From a virus: a DNA stretch of 50,490 nt. The DNA lies in the IMG/VR virus record IMGVR_UViG_3300046517_000960, positions 1 through 50,490 of that record; one strand, 5' to 3'. The position numbers and the translations under genes are program-made. The notes under the pieces were generated by a model. It was not told the origin of the DNA, made no database searches, and saw nothing but the letters and a program-made list of their open reading frames with translations. Shown piece by piece: positions 8,295 to 17,518 of this stretch. Position 1 is the first letter of the stretch; each line of letters starts with the position of its first letter.

Positions 8295-9377
8295 ATGGCA
8301 TTCACCGCCGGAGAACTCGCCAATATCGCCAACGCCGCTTTGGATTTTTACTACAACAAGGGAGACACGTTCAAACAGTCGATCCAGGCCAAGCCCTTGC
8401 TCAAGTGGGCCGAGGCCAGCTCCAAATCGTTCCCCGGTGGTAAGGGAAATATCTCCCTCGCGGTCAAGGGCGATTACGGCGCGGGTGGCACCAACGACAG
8501 CGTCGTGGGCTACACGCACAACGACACGGTCAACTTCTACACGCCGGCCAACATCAAACGGGCCAACTTCCCGTGGCGTGAGCACCACATCGGCCTGACC
8601 CTCACGCACACCGAGCTGAAGATCGACGGCATCAGCATCACCGATGACGCCGGCAACGGTTCGGAGATGTCCAACCATTCGGATCGGGAGGTCACGGTCC
8701 TGGTGAACCTGCTTCAGGACAAGCTGGAGGACTTCGGTGAACAATACGCTCGCAATATGAATAAACTGTTGTGGGGCGATGGCGTCGCTGATCCCAAAGC
8801 CTTGGCCGGGATGCAGAGCATCATCCTGGACAGTCCCGCCGTGGGGACCACGGGCGGCCTCGCCAGGACCAATACGTGGTGGCGCAACCGTGCCGCCACG
8901 ACGGCTTTCGGCGGTGCCGGAGGCCGGGGTCCGATCACCTCGTCACCCACCAACGGCGGCGCGTTGATTGAGTTTCTGCAACAGGAATACCGCCAGCTTA
9001 TTCGTTTCGGCGGTAAACCGAGCAAGGCGCTGGCCGGTAGTGACTTCATTTCGGCCATGGAAATCGAATTCAGGGCCAACGGCAACTACTCGATGACCGG
9101 TTTCACCGGGACCCAGGACGGGTCCATGGGCCAGCTCAAGCTGCCGGGCGGGACCATGATCGAGTACGACCCGACCCTCGATGACCTGGGCAAGAACAAG
9201 CGCCTCTACTGGTGGGACCCGCGCCAGATTTACCTGATGAAAATGGACGGCGAGTGGGACCACCGGTTCACCCCGGCGCGGCCCTACAACACGTTCGTCA
9301 TGTACAAATCCATGACCCACACGGGGCAGATGTGCGCCCAGCAGCTCAACGGGTCCGGCGTTTACGACATCGCGTGA
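8295..9377 (+). CDS. Major capsid protein
   Basis: A 360-residue coat protein, normal for HK97-fold capsids of podoviruses. The start MAFTAGELANIANAALDFYY is followed by a helical KPLLKWAEASSK segment, a glycine-rich turn with GGKGNIS, and VNLLQDKLEDFGEQYARNMNKLLWGDG, which resembles the long spine helix. Late sequence GKNKRLYWWDPRQIYLMKMDGEW matches the usual P-domain/C-terminal pattern in which a residue run describes metal-free coat subunits. Its position after the scaffold and before the adaptor supports the call. The exact capsid subfamily is not determined. Confidence 0.85.
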   Translation: MAFTAGELANIANAALDFYYNKGDTFKQSIQAKPLLKWAEASSKSFPGGKGNISLAVKGDYGAGGTNDSVVGYTHNDTVNFYTPANIKRANFPWREHHIGLTLTHTELKIDGISITDDAGNGSEMSNHSDREVTVLVNLLQDKLEDFGEQYARNMNKLLWGDGVADPKALAGMQSIILDSPAVGTTGGLARTNTWWRNRAATTAFGGAGGRGPITSSPTNGGALIEFLQQEYRQLIRFGGKPSKALAGSDFISAMEIEFRANGNYSMTGFTGTQDGSMGQLKLPGGTMIEYDPTLDDLGKNKRLYWWDPRQIYLMKMDGEWDHRFTPARPYNTFVMYKSMTHTGQMCAQQLNGSGVYDIA

Positions 9378-9389
9378 CTTTCGCAACAG

Positions 9390-9412
9390 GCCAGGACCCA
9401 TCGGGTCCTGGC
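9390..9412 (+). other. Perfect hairpin after the capsid gene
   Basis: Ten base pairs, GCCAGGACCC / GGGTCCTGGC, around the triloop ATC. There is no T-run, so it is more likely an mRNA-stabilising or attenuating element that keeps capsid mRNA high than a full terminator. Both arms carry the CCAGGACC motif common in this genome. Confidence 0.5.
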
Positions 9413-9432
9413 TGATACCCATTGGAGGGACC

Positions 9433-10119
9433 ATGGCTTTCCAGCTTCTGCGTTGTTCCGTCGCCCTGGCCGGCGACCAGGAACAGGTGGTGGTGCGCCA
9501 CCGGGGCAACCCCATTCTGTTTCCCGAACTGATCATCCTCCAGTTCCTGCACGGCGAGGACGCCATCACGGATATCCATGTGGTGGGTGAGTGGGACGCG
9601 CCGCAGACCGAGGTCAGGACCCGCCTCAGGACCATCTACGGCGACAAGGCTTTCAGTGATGTGTTCGCGGGCGCCCAGCCCAGGATGCCCGAGGGCGACC
9701 GAAGCATCCCCCGGTGCACGCTGCCCCTTTATGTTCCGGGACCCACCCGGCCTGACAGTCCCGATCCAATCATCAAGCCCTTGGATCAATACACCATGCC
9801 CGCCGACATGCCGCGCGTGGTCTCGACTTTCCGCGAGGACCCGGCGCCGGACCTGGACCAGCTCGCGGGTCATGCCGCCGACGAAACCGATGACGATCCC
9901 ATGGGCCTGGGCCTCGCGGACGTGATGACCACGGTGAACGAGCCCAAACCTGATCTGCCCGACGCGGCCTCGTTCCGTGCCCGCGACAACTCCCAGGGTG
10001 AGGGCACGGCGGCGCCCAGGACGGCGGATCATCTGCCTGACGTGGCCGGCGGTGTGTTGCGGGACAACGTTGAACGTTCAAACCGGGAACGCGCGCTGCG
10101 CGGCAAGCCGCATGGCTAA
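9433..10119 (+). CDS. Hypothetical structural protein downstream of capsid
   Basis: A 228-residue protein with a strong GGAGGG ribosome site. Residues 1-110 look beta-rich and globular (LRCSVALAGDQEQVVVRHRG, ILQFLHGEDAITDIHVVGEW). Residues 110-228 are Pro/Asp-rich, acidic and probably unstructured. It overlaps the next gene by eight bases. The place between capsid and adaptor fits a head-completion, decoration or head-tail joining protein. The family is not recognised. Confidence 0.6.
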   Translation: MAFQLLRCSVALAGDQEQVVVRHRGNPILFPELIILQFLHGEDAITDIHVVGEWDAPQTEVRTRLRTIYGDKAFSDVFAGAQPRMPEGDRSIPRCTLPLYVPGPTRPDSPDPIIKPLDQYTMPADMPRVVSTFREDPAPDLDQLAGHAADETDDDPMGLGLADVMTTVNEPKPDLPDAASFRARDNSQGEGTAAPRTADHLPDVAGGVLRDNVERSNRERALRGKPHG

Positions 10120-10858
10120 GCAACTGCGCGACATGCTGACCGATCTGCGCGCGGAGGTGGGTCACTCCACCAATGTCGCGCACGGCATCAATGACCGCGA
10201 CACGCTGCTGTACTATCTCAACCGGACGCAGCTTGATCTTTACCGGGACTACGACTGGCCGCAGCTGATCGTGGACCGCGACACCAACATGATCCAGGGT
10301 CAACGCTATTACGCTTACGCATCGGACCTGGGTTTCGAGGACATCTCGAAACTCTGGCTGATCAGCGACAGCAACATGTGGATCAGCAACGTCACTTATG
10401 GGATCGGTCCCAGGGAATTTCGCCTCTACGACAGCGAGGCCGGCGCCACCAGCTGGCCGCCCCGGCGTTGGCAGCACAACGCCGACAGCGGCATGTTCGA
10501 GGTCTGGCCCATACCGGACAACACCAGCACGCTGCACGGTGGGCGGCTGCGGATGCGGGGCACCAAGACCGTCGCGCCGATGATCAATGACAGCGATCAG
10601 GCGACCTTGCCGGACCATCTGATCGTGATGTTCTGCGCCGCTGAAATCCTGGCGCGCGACGACGCCAAGGACGCCGCGCTGAAGTTACAGCGCGCCAACG
10701 AACTGATGCGCCGGCACCGGGTCCGCCAGTTCAGCCACAAGCGCGAGCCCTTCGTGATGGGCGGCGGCGGCGGCGATGCCAGGGCGCCCATGGGTGAATT
10801 TGATACGGGCGTGGTGGGCCTGGACTACATACCCCCGGGCTACGGCAACGGTCCCTGA
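10112..10858 (+). CDS. Head-tail adaptor (tail tubular A-like) protein
   Basis: A 248-residue protein. The ATG at 10112 is chosen because the longer frame begins with Arg-rich non-coding-like sequence, and ATG overlaps the upstream stop by eight bases. Residues 1-40 have the family look: LRDMLTDLRAEVGHSTN, then RDTLLYYLNRTQLDLYRDYDWPQL. The middle has beta strands with RYYAYASDLGF and FEVWPIPDN, and the last third is a helix (LIVMFCAAEILARDDAKDAALKLQRANELMRRHR). This pattern is that of the ring protein joining portal and tail in T7-like phages. A tail nozzle type is less likely. Confidence 0.7.
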   Translation: MAKQLRDMLTDLRAEVGHSTNVAHGINDRDTLLYYLNRTQLDLYRDYDWPQLIVDRDTNMIQGQRYYAYASDLGFEDISKLWLISDSNMWISNVTYGIGPREFRLYDSEAGATSWPPRRWQHNADSGMFEVWPIPDNTSTLHGGRLRMRGTKTVAPMINDSDQATLPDHLIVMFCAAEILARDDAKDAALKLQRANELMRRHRVRQFSHKREPFVMGGGGGDARAPMGEFDTGVVGLDYIPPGYGNGP

Positions 10859-10860
10859 CC

Positions 10861-12273
10861 GTGAGCAAGGTCTTCTCCGTCAATGACTTCAAGGAAGGGC
10901 TGGATGTCCGTAAGTCGCCGCTGACGGCGCCGGGCGGTTCATTGCGTATACTTGACAACGCGGTGATCACGCCCGGCGGTGAAATTGAAAAACGGCTGAT
11001 CTTCGACAACTTCATGTGGCTGCTGCCCGAAGCGCAGTATATTTTCGGCCAGGGCGGCACGCTGCACGTGTTCGGGATCGGCCTGACCATGCCGATCAGC
11101 GGCTACGCTGGCATCGTCATCGTGGGGCACTCGCTGGAGGACCCCGGAGCGGCGCTCCCGGTCAGCATCATCGACGTGGAGGCGTTCAACGATGGCTTCT
11201 ACGTCATCGGTCACACCCCCAACCAGGACACCTACATCTGGTGGAACGGCGTGCTGGTGCACGAGGCGGACGGCAGCGAGAGCCGGGGCACCTACGCCAG
11301 GACCTACAAGACCAAGATGTACCGCACCGACGGCGGGAATTTGCGCTTCTCCGGGGTCAACGACCCGGGCAACAACGATCCCGCCAGCACGGCGTCTCCG
11401 GGCGCCGGGTTCATCAACATGGCGGTCAACGATCCCGACGGCGAGGCCGCCGTGGCCCTGGAGGTGTTCTATAACAAGGTCGCGGTGTTCGCGCGCCTGG
11501 CCACGCAGCTCTGGACCCTGGACCCGGACCCGACCCTGGACAATTTGGAGCAGGTCATAAGGATCGGCACCCTGGCGGCGCGCAGCGTGCACCAGTTCGG
11601 CACCGGGGATATCCTGTTCCTGTCCGACAGTGGCGTGCGTAGCCTTAAATCGCAGACCGTCACCATCACGGCGGCGGTCTCCGACGTGGGATCGGCCATC
11701 GATCCGATCCTGACCGCGCTGATCCGGACCAACCCGGACGCCTGCGCCCAGGCGACGGCGACGGTGCAGCCGGTCGCCGGCAGGTACTGGCTCGCCATCG
11801 GCAACCAGATTTTCGTCCTGTCTTATTTCCCGGCGGGCGACATCACCGCGTGGTCCACCTTCTCGCCGGGATTTCAGGTCTACGAGTTCGCGGTGGTCAA
11901 CAACCGGGTGTTCGTGCGGGGCGAGAACAACCGGCTCTGCGCCTACGGCGGCGTGGATAACCAGACCTATGATGACTGCCAGGTCCACGTGCGGACCCCG
12001 CACATGGCGGTCGAGGAACCCACCCAGCGCAAGCGGGTGCAGAGCGTGGACGTGATGTGCCAGGGCGCCTGGAGCGTCAGCATGGGAATGCTGCCCAACA
12101 ACACCGAGCTGTTCGAGCTGGTCGCCAACGTCCAGGATAACACGTTCGGGCTGCAGTCGATCCCGTTCGCCGGCTACGGGACCCATATCGGCCTGGACCT
12201 GGTGCACCAGGCGCCAGGACCCGCCTTGCTGGCGGCGGTGCACCTGAACATCCAGGAGGCGTCCATCAAATGA
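10861..12273 (+). CDS. Large tail / stabilisation-type structural protein
   Basis: A 470-residue GTG-start protein two bases after the adaptor stop. The N-terminus (VFSVNDFKEGLDVRKSPLTAPGGSLRILDNAVITPGGEIEKR) matches the beginning of P22 gp10-like stabilisation and T7 nozzle-type proteins, in which the body is a beta-propeller. The rest is made of repeated beta strands such as GTLHVFGIGLTM, GTGDILFLSDSGVRSL and RYWLAIGNQIFVLSYF. It would close the portal channel and carry the fibres. It ends at an ATGA overlap with the next gene. Confidence 0.7.
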   Translation: MSKVFSVNDFKEGLDVRKSPLTAPGGSLRILDNAVITPGGEIEKRLIFDNFMWLLPEAQYIFGQGGTLHVFGIGLTMPISGYAGIVIVGHSLEDPGAALPVSIIDVEAFNDGFYVIGHTPNQDTYIWWNGVLVHEADGSESRGTYARTYKTKMYRTDGGNLRFSGVNDPGNNDPASTASPGAGFINMAVNDPDGEAAVALEVFYNKVAVFARLATQLWTLDPDPTLDNLEQVIRIGTLAARSVHQFGTGDILFLSDSGVRSLKSQTVTITAAVSDVGSAIDPILTALIRTNPDACAQATATVQPVAGRYWLAIGNQIFVLSYFPAGDITAWSTFSPGFQVYEFAVVNNRVFVRGENNRLCAYGGVDNQTYDDCQVHVRTPHMAVEEPTQRKRVQSVDVMCQGAWSVSMGMLPNNTELFELVANVQDNTFGLQSIPFAGYGTHIGLDLVHQAPGPALLAAVHLNIQEASIK

Positions 12274-12878
12274 GTGCCGCCGGCCTGGAAATCACCCGCG
12301 AGAAGGTCACCCGCGCGGCGGTGGATTATATCCTGGCCAATCTGCGCGAGCACGACCGGCGGGAAATCCTGGCGCTGCGCTGGAATGACGACCTGGACCC
12401 GGTGGCGGATTACGTCATGGCCCTGGCCTGCAACCCGCTCTGGCAGGCATTCTGGGCGCACGGCGAGCCCGTCGCCCTGATCGGCGCCACCCTGATCCGC
12501 CCCGGCGTGGTCATGATCTGCGGGTTCGGCACCAAACGCTGGCACCGGGTGATCCGGCCCCTGAGCCGCTACGTGCTGGACGAGATGATGCCGGCGATCC
12601 TGAGCACTGACGTGCACCGCGCCGAGGCGTACGCGATGGCGGAGAACACCCAGAACATCCGCTGGATCAGGGGCCTGTTCGGCGGCGAGATCGAGGGCGT
12701 GCTGCGAGGCTATGGACGGGGCGGCGAGGATTTCGTCGTCATCGCATGGAGGCGTGACGATGTGTCTGCACGGCGGCGGAGGCGGGGGCAGCAGTGCCCC
12801 GTACAAACCAACCCAGCATTACACCTACCAGGGGAGGGACATCGAGGGCGATCCCGGTATCCCGCAGGAGTACATTGA
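12270..12878 (+). CDS. gp13-like GNAT-fold phage protein
   Basis: A 202-residue protein whose ATGA start overlaps the tail protein. Residues 1-165 match the small acyltransferase-like proteins (T7 gp13 type): HDRREILALRWNDDL, ALACNPLWQAFWAHGEPVALIGATL, RPGVVMICGFGTKRWHRVIRPLSRYV, then VHRAEAYAMAENTQNIRWIRGLFGG. The fold resembles GNAT enzymes, but a usable acetyl-CoA motif is not obvious, so it may be a structural or internal virion protein. The last 40 residues (ARRRRRGQQ onward) overlap the next gene by 119 bases and look like a frame extension. Confidence 0.7.
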   Translation: MSAAGLEITREKVTRAAVDYILANLREHDRREILALRWNDDLDPVADYVMALACNPLWQAFWAHGEPVALIGATLIRPGVVMICGFGTKRWHRVIRPLSRYVLDEMMPAILSTDVHRAEAYAMAENTQNIRWIRGLFGGEIEGVLRGYGRGGEDFVVIAWRRDDVSARRRRRGQQCPVQTNPALHLPGEGHRGRSRYPAGVH

Positions 12879-13716
12879 TCGGGGGATTTTCGACACCCTG
12901 GGCTGGCAGATGACGGCGCAAAAAGATGAGAGCGACCGTCAGATGGCGCAGCAGAAGCAGATCGCGGACGAGCAGCTGGCGTTCAACCAGAAGCAGCTCC
13001 AGGCCCAGCAGGACCAGCAGGCCGCGCTCCAGAAGCAGGCCGACGAACAGGCCGCCAGACAAACCACGTATGACACGGGCCGCGCCAGCTTGCTGTCCGA
13101 GGGCACCGCGAAGATCAATGACGCGTTCAGCCGGTTCAGCCCGGATTACTTCAACCAGTACACCAGCGATTATCTGACCAAGGCCACGGATGACATCAAT
13201 TACCAGAAGGGACTGGCCAGCAAGGCGTTGTTATTCGGGCTTGCCCGCCAGGGGCTGGGTGCGTCCCAGGCCGCCGTGGACCAACAGGGTCTCATCGAGG
13301 AAAAGGCCGGGATGGCCACGGCGCAGCAGACCCAGGCCGCCAAGGACGCGGCTGCTCAGCTCACCGGTCAGGTGGCGCAGAGCAAGAACAACCTGCTCAA
13401 CCAGGTCCAGGCGGCGGAAAGCCTCGCGCCACCCATTGCCGGGGTCAACGACCAGAGCGTCAACGCCGCGCTGGACACCAGCCGGGCGGCGATCTCCGGG
13501 GTGGCCAACAACGCGGGCGACACCATCGCCTCGATCAATGGGGTGCCCACGGTCTCGCCTTTGGTGAACATCTTCTCCGGCGTCATGGGCAACGTGGGCA
13601 GCTTCCTGTCGGGCAACAACGCGCAAACCTCCAACCTCGCGTACAACTCGGCGTTGGCGCGGGCTTCCGGCCCGGGTGGCACCAACCCGGGTCAAACCAG
13701 CACGAAGGTGACCTGA
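12760..13716 (+). CDS. Internal virion / ejection protein 1 (coiled-coil)
   Basis: The start at 12760 is chosen because GGAGG lies a few bases upstream; this gives 318 residues. It opens Met-Cys followed by a glycine run (CLHGGGGGGSS), a typical beginning of small internal proteins in podoviruses. Residues 60-110 are a strongly charged Gln/Ala-rich helix (QMAQQKQIADEQLAFNQKQL), then more helices with GLARQGLGASQAAVDQQG. The C-terminal third is Ser/Asn/Gly-rich. The layout suits an ejected channel protein. No enzymatic motif is seen. Confidence 0.65.
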   Translation: MCLHGGGGGGSSAPYKPTQHYTYQGRDIEGDPGIPQEYIDRGIFDTLGWQMTAQKDESDRQMAQQKQIADEQLAFNQKQLQAQQDQQAALQKQADEQAARQTTYDTGRASLLSEGTAKINDAFSRFSPDYFNQYTSDYLTKATDDINYQKGLASKALLFGLARQGLGASQAAVDQQGLIEEKAGMATAQQTQAAKDAAAQLTGQVAQSKNNLLNQVQAAESLAPPIAGVNDQSVNAALDTSRAAISGVANNAGDTIASINGVPTVSPLVNIFSGVMGNVGSFLSGNNAQTSNLAYNSALARASGPGGTNPGQTSTKVT

Positions 13717-13717
13717 C

Positions 13718-14818
13718 ATGTGCACGGGCGTGGAAATCACCGCCGCGCTGGCGGCGGCGGCCCCCTACATCGCGGCGACTTCGGCGGCGGTGGGCACGGG
13801 TGCCACCATTTACGGCGCGTCGCAACAATCCGCCGCGCAGTCGCGCGCCGCTGATCTGGTAAGGCAGCAAAATCAGGCCGACACCACGGCGCAGAACCAG
13901 GCTTTCACCCAACGCATCGCGGCGACGCGGGACCAGTCCAACGCCCAGTTCGCCAATAATCAGCGCCAGTTCCAGGACCAGACCACCAACGCCGCCGAGA
14001 TGCGGGCCGCCCAGGAAGCCGCCCTTCAGCGCCAGAACGACACGATCAACCAGGAAAACCAGAGCGCCGAGGGTATACGTAGACAGGCCGACCAGCGCGC
14101 CCAGGACCTGTTGCAGGCGACCTCGGGACCGGTCCAGGACCAGTCCCAGAAAGACTACCAGGACCAGCAGGCCGCCCTCCTGGCGGCGGCCCAGGCCCCG
14201 GGTCCCACGGGTCCCGCCGCCACCGATCCGAGCGGGTCCGGCGCCAGCACGTCCACCAACGATCCGGTGATGAAAACCGCCCTGGCCCGGCGCATGGGGA
14301 TCGCGGCGGCGAACGTGCGCCAGTATGGCGCCGATATCGCCCGGGTGGGCTCCTACGGGGCGCCCTTACAGGCCACGGGGCTGGCAATCGCGGAGAACCA
14401 GGGCGGCATCATGCCCGCCGAGAGCGCCGCGCGCCTGCTATCGGCGGGCTCCGGGGTGCGGCTCCTGCCGAGCCAGATCGCCTACCGGGGGGCCACCGAC
14501 CAGGGCACGGCGGCGGACGCGATGATCCGCGAGAACGCCGCGCAACAAAATCAGCTGGCGGGCCTGGGCTACTCCAACGCCACGGCGGGGGCCAACCTGT
14601 TCCAGTCGGATGCCACCACGGCGGCCGCCAACAAGGCGGCGCAGGCCAAGGCGGACGCCGCCTGGCAGTCTCAGCTGGGCGGTCTGTTCAGTGGCATCGG
14701 CAACCTCGCCGGCTACGGCGCCGGGCTGTTTGGTCCCAACATCATGGGCAAAATCGTGGGGACCCCGACGGTGCCGACCGTCAACCAGCCGGTCCCCGGC
14801 ACGGCGAACGGGAGCTGA
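13718..14818 (+). CDS. Internal virion / ejection protein 2 (coiled-coil)
   Basis: A 366-residue protein two bases after the previous stop, again beginning Met-Cys. A short hydrophobic Ala-rich segment (AALAAAAPYIAATSAAVGTGATIYG) could insert into membrane. It is followed by a long Gln/Asn/Ala-rich helix (AATRDQSNAQFANNQRQF) and later Gly/Ala-rich C-terminal segments (GGLFSGIGNLAGYGAGLFG). The architecture is like gp14-type internal core proteins that form a trans-envelope tube on ejection. It matches its neighbours in style but has no recognised family. Confidence 0.65.
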   Translation: MCTGVEITAALAAAAPYIAATSAAVGTGATIYGASQQSAAQSRAADLVRQQNQADTTAQNQAFTQRIAATRDQSNAQFANNQRQFQDQTTNAAEMRAAQEAALQRQNDTINQENQSAEGIRRQADQRAQDLLQATSGPVQDQSQKDYQDQQAALLAAAQAPGPTGPAATDPSGSGASTSTNDPVMKTALARRMGIAAANVRQYGADIARVGSYGAPLQATGLAIAENQGGIMPAESAARLLSAGSGVRLLPSQIAYRGATDQGTAADAMIRENAAQQNQLAGLGYSNATAGANLFQSDATTAAANKAAQAKADAAWQSQLGGLFSGIGNLAGYGAGLFGPNIMGKIVGTPTVPTVNQPVPGTANGS

Positions 14819-14821
14819 ATA

Positions 14822-16948
14822 ATGCCTGTTTTCCAGACCGGCAACCCATTGTGGGACCAGGGGTTGAACGCCGGAGCTTCCGGGCTGGCCGGGATATTCG
14901 ATCCAAGCAACGCCGCGCGAGCGGGGTTGTATGGCGCGGAAACCGGCAAAACGATCCAGGAAGCCCAGAAGCTTCGCGAGGAAGCCGACTGGCGCGCGAG
15001 ACTGGCGGATGCCTACGGCCTGAACCGCACTGGCGCGCCCCAACCCGCCGCGCCCACGGCGCCGCCGCTCGCGTCGCCTTTGGCGAACACGGTCGCGCCC
15101 GCGCCCGCTCCCCCCATGGCACCCATGCAGGGTCCCACGGCGGCGGGACCTCCGATCACGGCGGACACGTCCCTGCCCGGCCTCGTCGCGCCCGGACCCA
15201 CTCCTGGACCCGCGCCAGGACCCGCTGCCGCGACCCCCGCCGCGTCGGCGCCGCTTACCCCGGTTCCGGGTCACATCGCGAGCATGTCCACGCCGCAGCT
15301 GATCGCGCTGTCTCTCCTGGCCGGCAAAGCCGCGCCGGAAACCTCGCTGCTGGCCCGGGCCGAGCTGAACAACCGCGTCACGACCGGCCAGTTCCACGGT
15401 GATATCGCGGCGGCGAACCGTGAGCTGTCCGGCCTGGGCGACCCCACGCCGCTGACCCAGGCATCGGAAACCCAGCGCACGGCGATGAACAACCGGAACA
15501 CCCTGGCGAACACCGTTTTGCAGGGCCAGAACACGCTCGCGAACACCACCAGGACCGCCGAGGAAGCCAGGACCACGGCGGACCAGGAGGTCATCAACGT
15601 GGTCCCGCTGGGTCAGACCGTCGCGGTGCCCAGGACCCGGGGCTACGTCAAAGCGCATCCCGAAGAATTTACCGCCTACGACAGTGCTCGCGCGGCGGCG
15701 GGTGACGTGCCAAGGGTCGTGTCCTCCGTCCCCGGCGACACGACAGCGCCCCCGGTCATGACGCCGACCCGAGATATGACCGGGAAAACCCCCTACGATG
15801 AGGCCCAGGCGCGGGACGATACCAAGGCGATGAACATCATCACGCCCGACGGCAAGCTCCAGGGCACCACGGTGGGTGCCTACCGGCGGAACCCGGCCAT
15901 GGGGCGTCCGGCGACCCAGCAGGATGAACAATACATCCGGGTCAGCCCGACCCCGGGCGCCGCGCCCGTGGTGGTTCCGCAAGGCACGGCGGGAGGCGCG
16001 AGGCCACTACCCATGTCCACCGACGCTGGCGCCGCCGAGACCATGTCGCGCGCTCAGGCCGCCGGAGAGGCGGGCGACAAGCCGCTGGCGGAAACCATCG
16101 TCGGCGCGTCCCAGGACGCGGCGGCGGGGGTCTCATCCAGGACCCCGGTGAGCGTGGCGGACGAGGAAAAGTCCCGGGTGATGGCGGCGAACCACTTTAA
16201 CCAGCTGTATCCGGTGGGCAGCGGGTGGAGCCCCTTGTCGTCCACCGCTCCGGTAATGCCGGACGCGGCCACCCAGGCGTATCACGATCAGCTGACCACG
16301 GCGCTGCAACGAACCTCCTACCGGACCAACCCCGGCGCCGCCGGGATCGAAGCCTGGGATCAGATGCGCCGCGAGGGCATCCTGCCGACCACGATCCAGG
16401 ACAAGCGGCGGATCGGGGTCAACCCGACCGGCGCCTACACCGATCTCGTGAGCGTGGGTAAGGATAAAGCCGGCAAGGATCAGACGCGGCTGCAAATCCA
16501 CGGCGATTTCAGCCGGGTCGCCAAGGATGCCGCCGGCAACCCCATCGTCCAGGGCGTCGGCGGTCCACGGATGCCGAGCCTGACGACGGGTGGAGCGCCA
16601 CCCCCGGCGATGCCAACGGCGAGCCCCGGTTCGGCGGCGGCGGCACCCGCGACCCCGGCGGGTGACGCGGCACCCCCTGGCGCGGTTGACGGCCAGACCG
16701 TGACGAACAAGGTCACGGGCGCCAAAGGCGTCGTGCGCGGCGGGCGCGTGCAACAGTTGGCTTCCGCCGCGCCCGCGACCGACGCGCCCGAAGCCGTTTC
16801 GCCCGTCGATCAGGGACCCGCGCCGCCGGTCAGCGGTCTCCTGGCGGACCTGTTCAGCGCGCCGGGCCGCTGGGTGGGAGGGCGCATGGCGCCAAGACCC
16901 GCCCGGCCCAGGTCCTCCGCCAATCCGCCCATGGGTCCGGGACCCTGA
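14822..16948 (+). CDS. Large internal virion protein (708 residues)
   Basis: It starts with FQTGNPLWDQGLNAGASGLAG, a helical or amphipathic start similar to other internal proteins, and carries a long Pro/Ala/Gly-rich stretch (residues about 75-145). The centre has a helical part with STPQLIALSLLAGKAAPE and a globular region around ANHFNQLYPVGSGW and AYHDQLTTALQRTSYRTNPGA. Long disordered Pro-rich regions near the end contain TVTNKVTGAKGVVRGGRVQQL, a small beta motif common in phage internal proteins. Its position between the core proteins and the transglycosylase supports an ejection role. Confidence 0.55.
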   Translation: MPVFQTGNPLWDQGLNAGASGLAGIFDPSNAARAGLYGAETGKTIQEAQKLREEADWRARLADAYGLNRTGAPQPAAPTAPPLASPLANTVAPAPAPPMAPMQGPTAAGPPITADTSLPGLVAPGPTPGPAPGPAAATPAASAPLTPVPGHIASMSTPQLIALSLLAGKAAPETSLLARAELNNRVTTGQFHGDIAAANRELSGLGDPTPLTQASETQRTAMNNRNTLANTVLQGQNTLANTTRTAEEARTTADQEVINVVPLGQTVAVPRTRGYVKAHPEEFTAYDSARAAAGDVPRVVSSVPGDTTAPPVMTPTRDMTGKTPYDEAQARDDTKAMNIITPDGKLQGTTVGAYRRNPAMGRPATQQDEQYIRVSPTPGAAPVVVPQGTAGGARPLPMSTDAGAAETMSRAQAAGEAGDKPLAETIVGASQDAAAGVSSRTPVSVADEEKSRVMAANHFNQLYPVGSGWSPLSSTAPVMPDAATQAYHDQLTTALQRTSYRTNPGAAGIEAWDQMRREGILPTTIQDKRRIGVNPTGAYTDLVSVGKDKAGKDQTRLQIHGDFSRVAKDAAGNPIVQGVGGPRMPSLTTGGAPPPAMPTASPGSAAAAPATPAGDAAPPGAVDGQTVTNKVTGAKGVVRGGRVQQLASAAPATDAPEAVSPVDQGPAPPVSGLLADLFSAPGRWVGGRMAPRPARPRSSANPPMGPGP

Positions 16949-16951
16949 CCG

Positions 16952-17518
16952 GTGGCCGGCGAATATGACCAGCTGATCGCTCAGGCGGCGGCGAAATACA
17001 ACATCGACCCGGACATCTTCCGGCGCCTGCTCATGCGGGAAAGCCAGCTCAACCCGCGCGCGGTGAACCCCACGAGCGGCGCGGCGGGCATCGCTCAGTT
17101 CATGCCGGCGACCGCCCGGGGCCTGGGGATCGACCCGCTGGACCCGGCCCAGGCGATCCCCGCGTCCGCCCAGTATGTGCGCCAAAACCTCAACCAGTTC
17201 GGGGGTGATTACAGCCACGCACTGGCCGCCTATAACTGGGGTCCTGGCAATGTCGCGAGCAAGGGCCTCGCGGCGGCGCCCGCCGAAACAAGGGCGTATA
17301 TCGCCAACATTCTGCACGGATCGGCGCCGATGGCGGCGGGTGGGGCACCTCCCACGGCACCCGCCGTCAATCCCCCGGCACCGACGGCGCCGCCGGTTGG
17401 TTCCGCATCCCAGCCGGCGGCGTTGGACCTGGCGCTACTCGGCCAGCAACAAAGCCAGGGCGGCACTCTGGGCGACATGTTCATGGCGGCGGCGAAACGT
17501 GCCCAGGGGCTGGCCTGA
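16952..17518 (+). CDS. Virion-associated lytic transglycosylase
   Basis: A 188-residue GTG-start protein with an SLT (lysozyme-like) domain in residues 1-115. The catalytic glutamate is E30 in LMRESQLNP; the substrate-site motif GIAQFMPAT and the conserved YNWGPGNV segment follow. It cleaves peptidoglycan glycan strands to form anhydro-muropeptides, probably making a local hole during DNA ejection because it lies between internal-protein genes. The C-terminal tail is Pro/Ala-rich and ends in QQQSQGGTLGDMFMAAAK. The small size argues against it being the sole cell-lysis enzyme. Confidence 0.9.
   Translation: MAGEYDQLIAQAAAKYNIDPDIFRRLLMRESQLNPRAVNPTSGAAGIAQFMPATARGLGIDPLDPAQAIPASAQYVRQNLNQFGGDYSHALAAYNWGPGNVASKGLAAAPAETRAYIANILHGSAPMAAGGAPPTAPAVNPPAPTAPPVGSASQPAALDLALLGQQQSQGGTLGDMFMAAAKRAQGLA

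Noticed and set aside
10939-12243. Leftward 434-codon frame opposite the tail protein
   Set aside because: A composition-driven shadow; the rightward gene has recognised family features and coupled starts.
14438-15982. Leftward 514-codon frame over the internal protein genes
   Set aside because: An Arg/Gly-rich shadow in high-GC coding sequence without a start signal.
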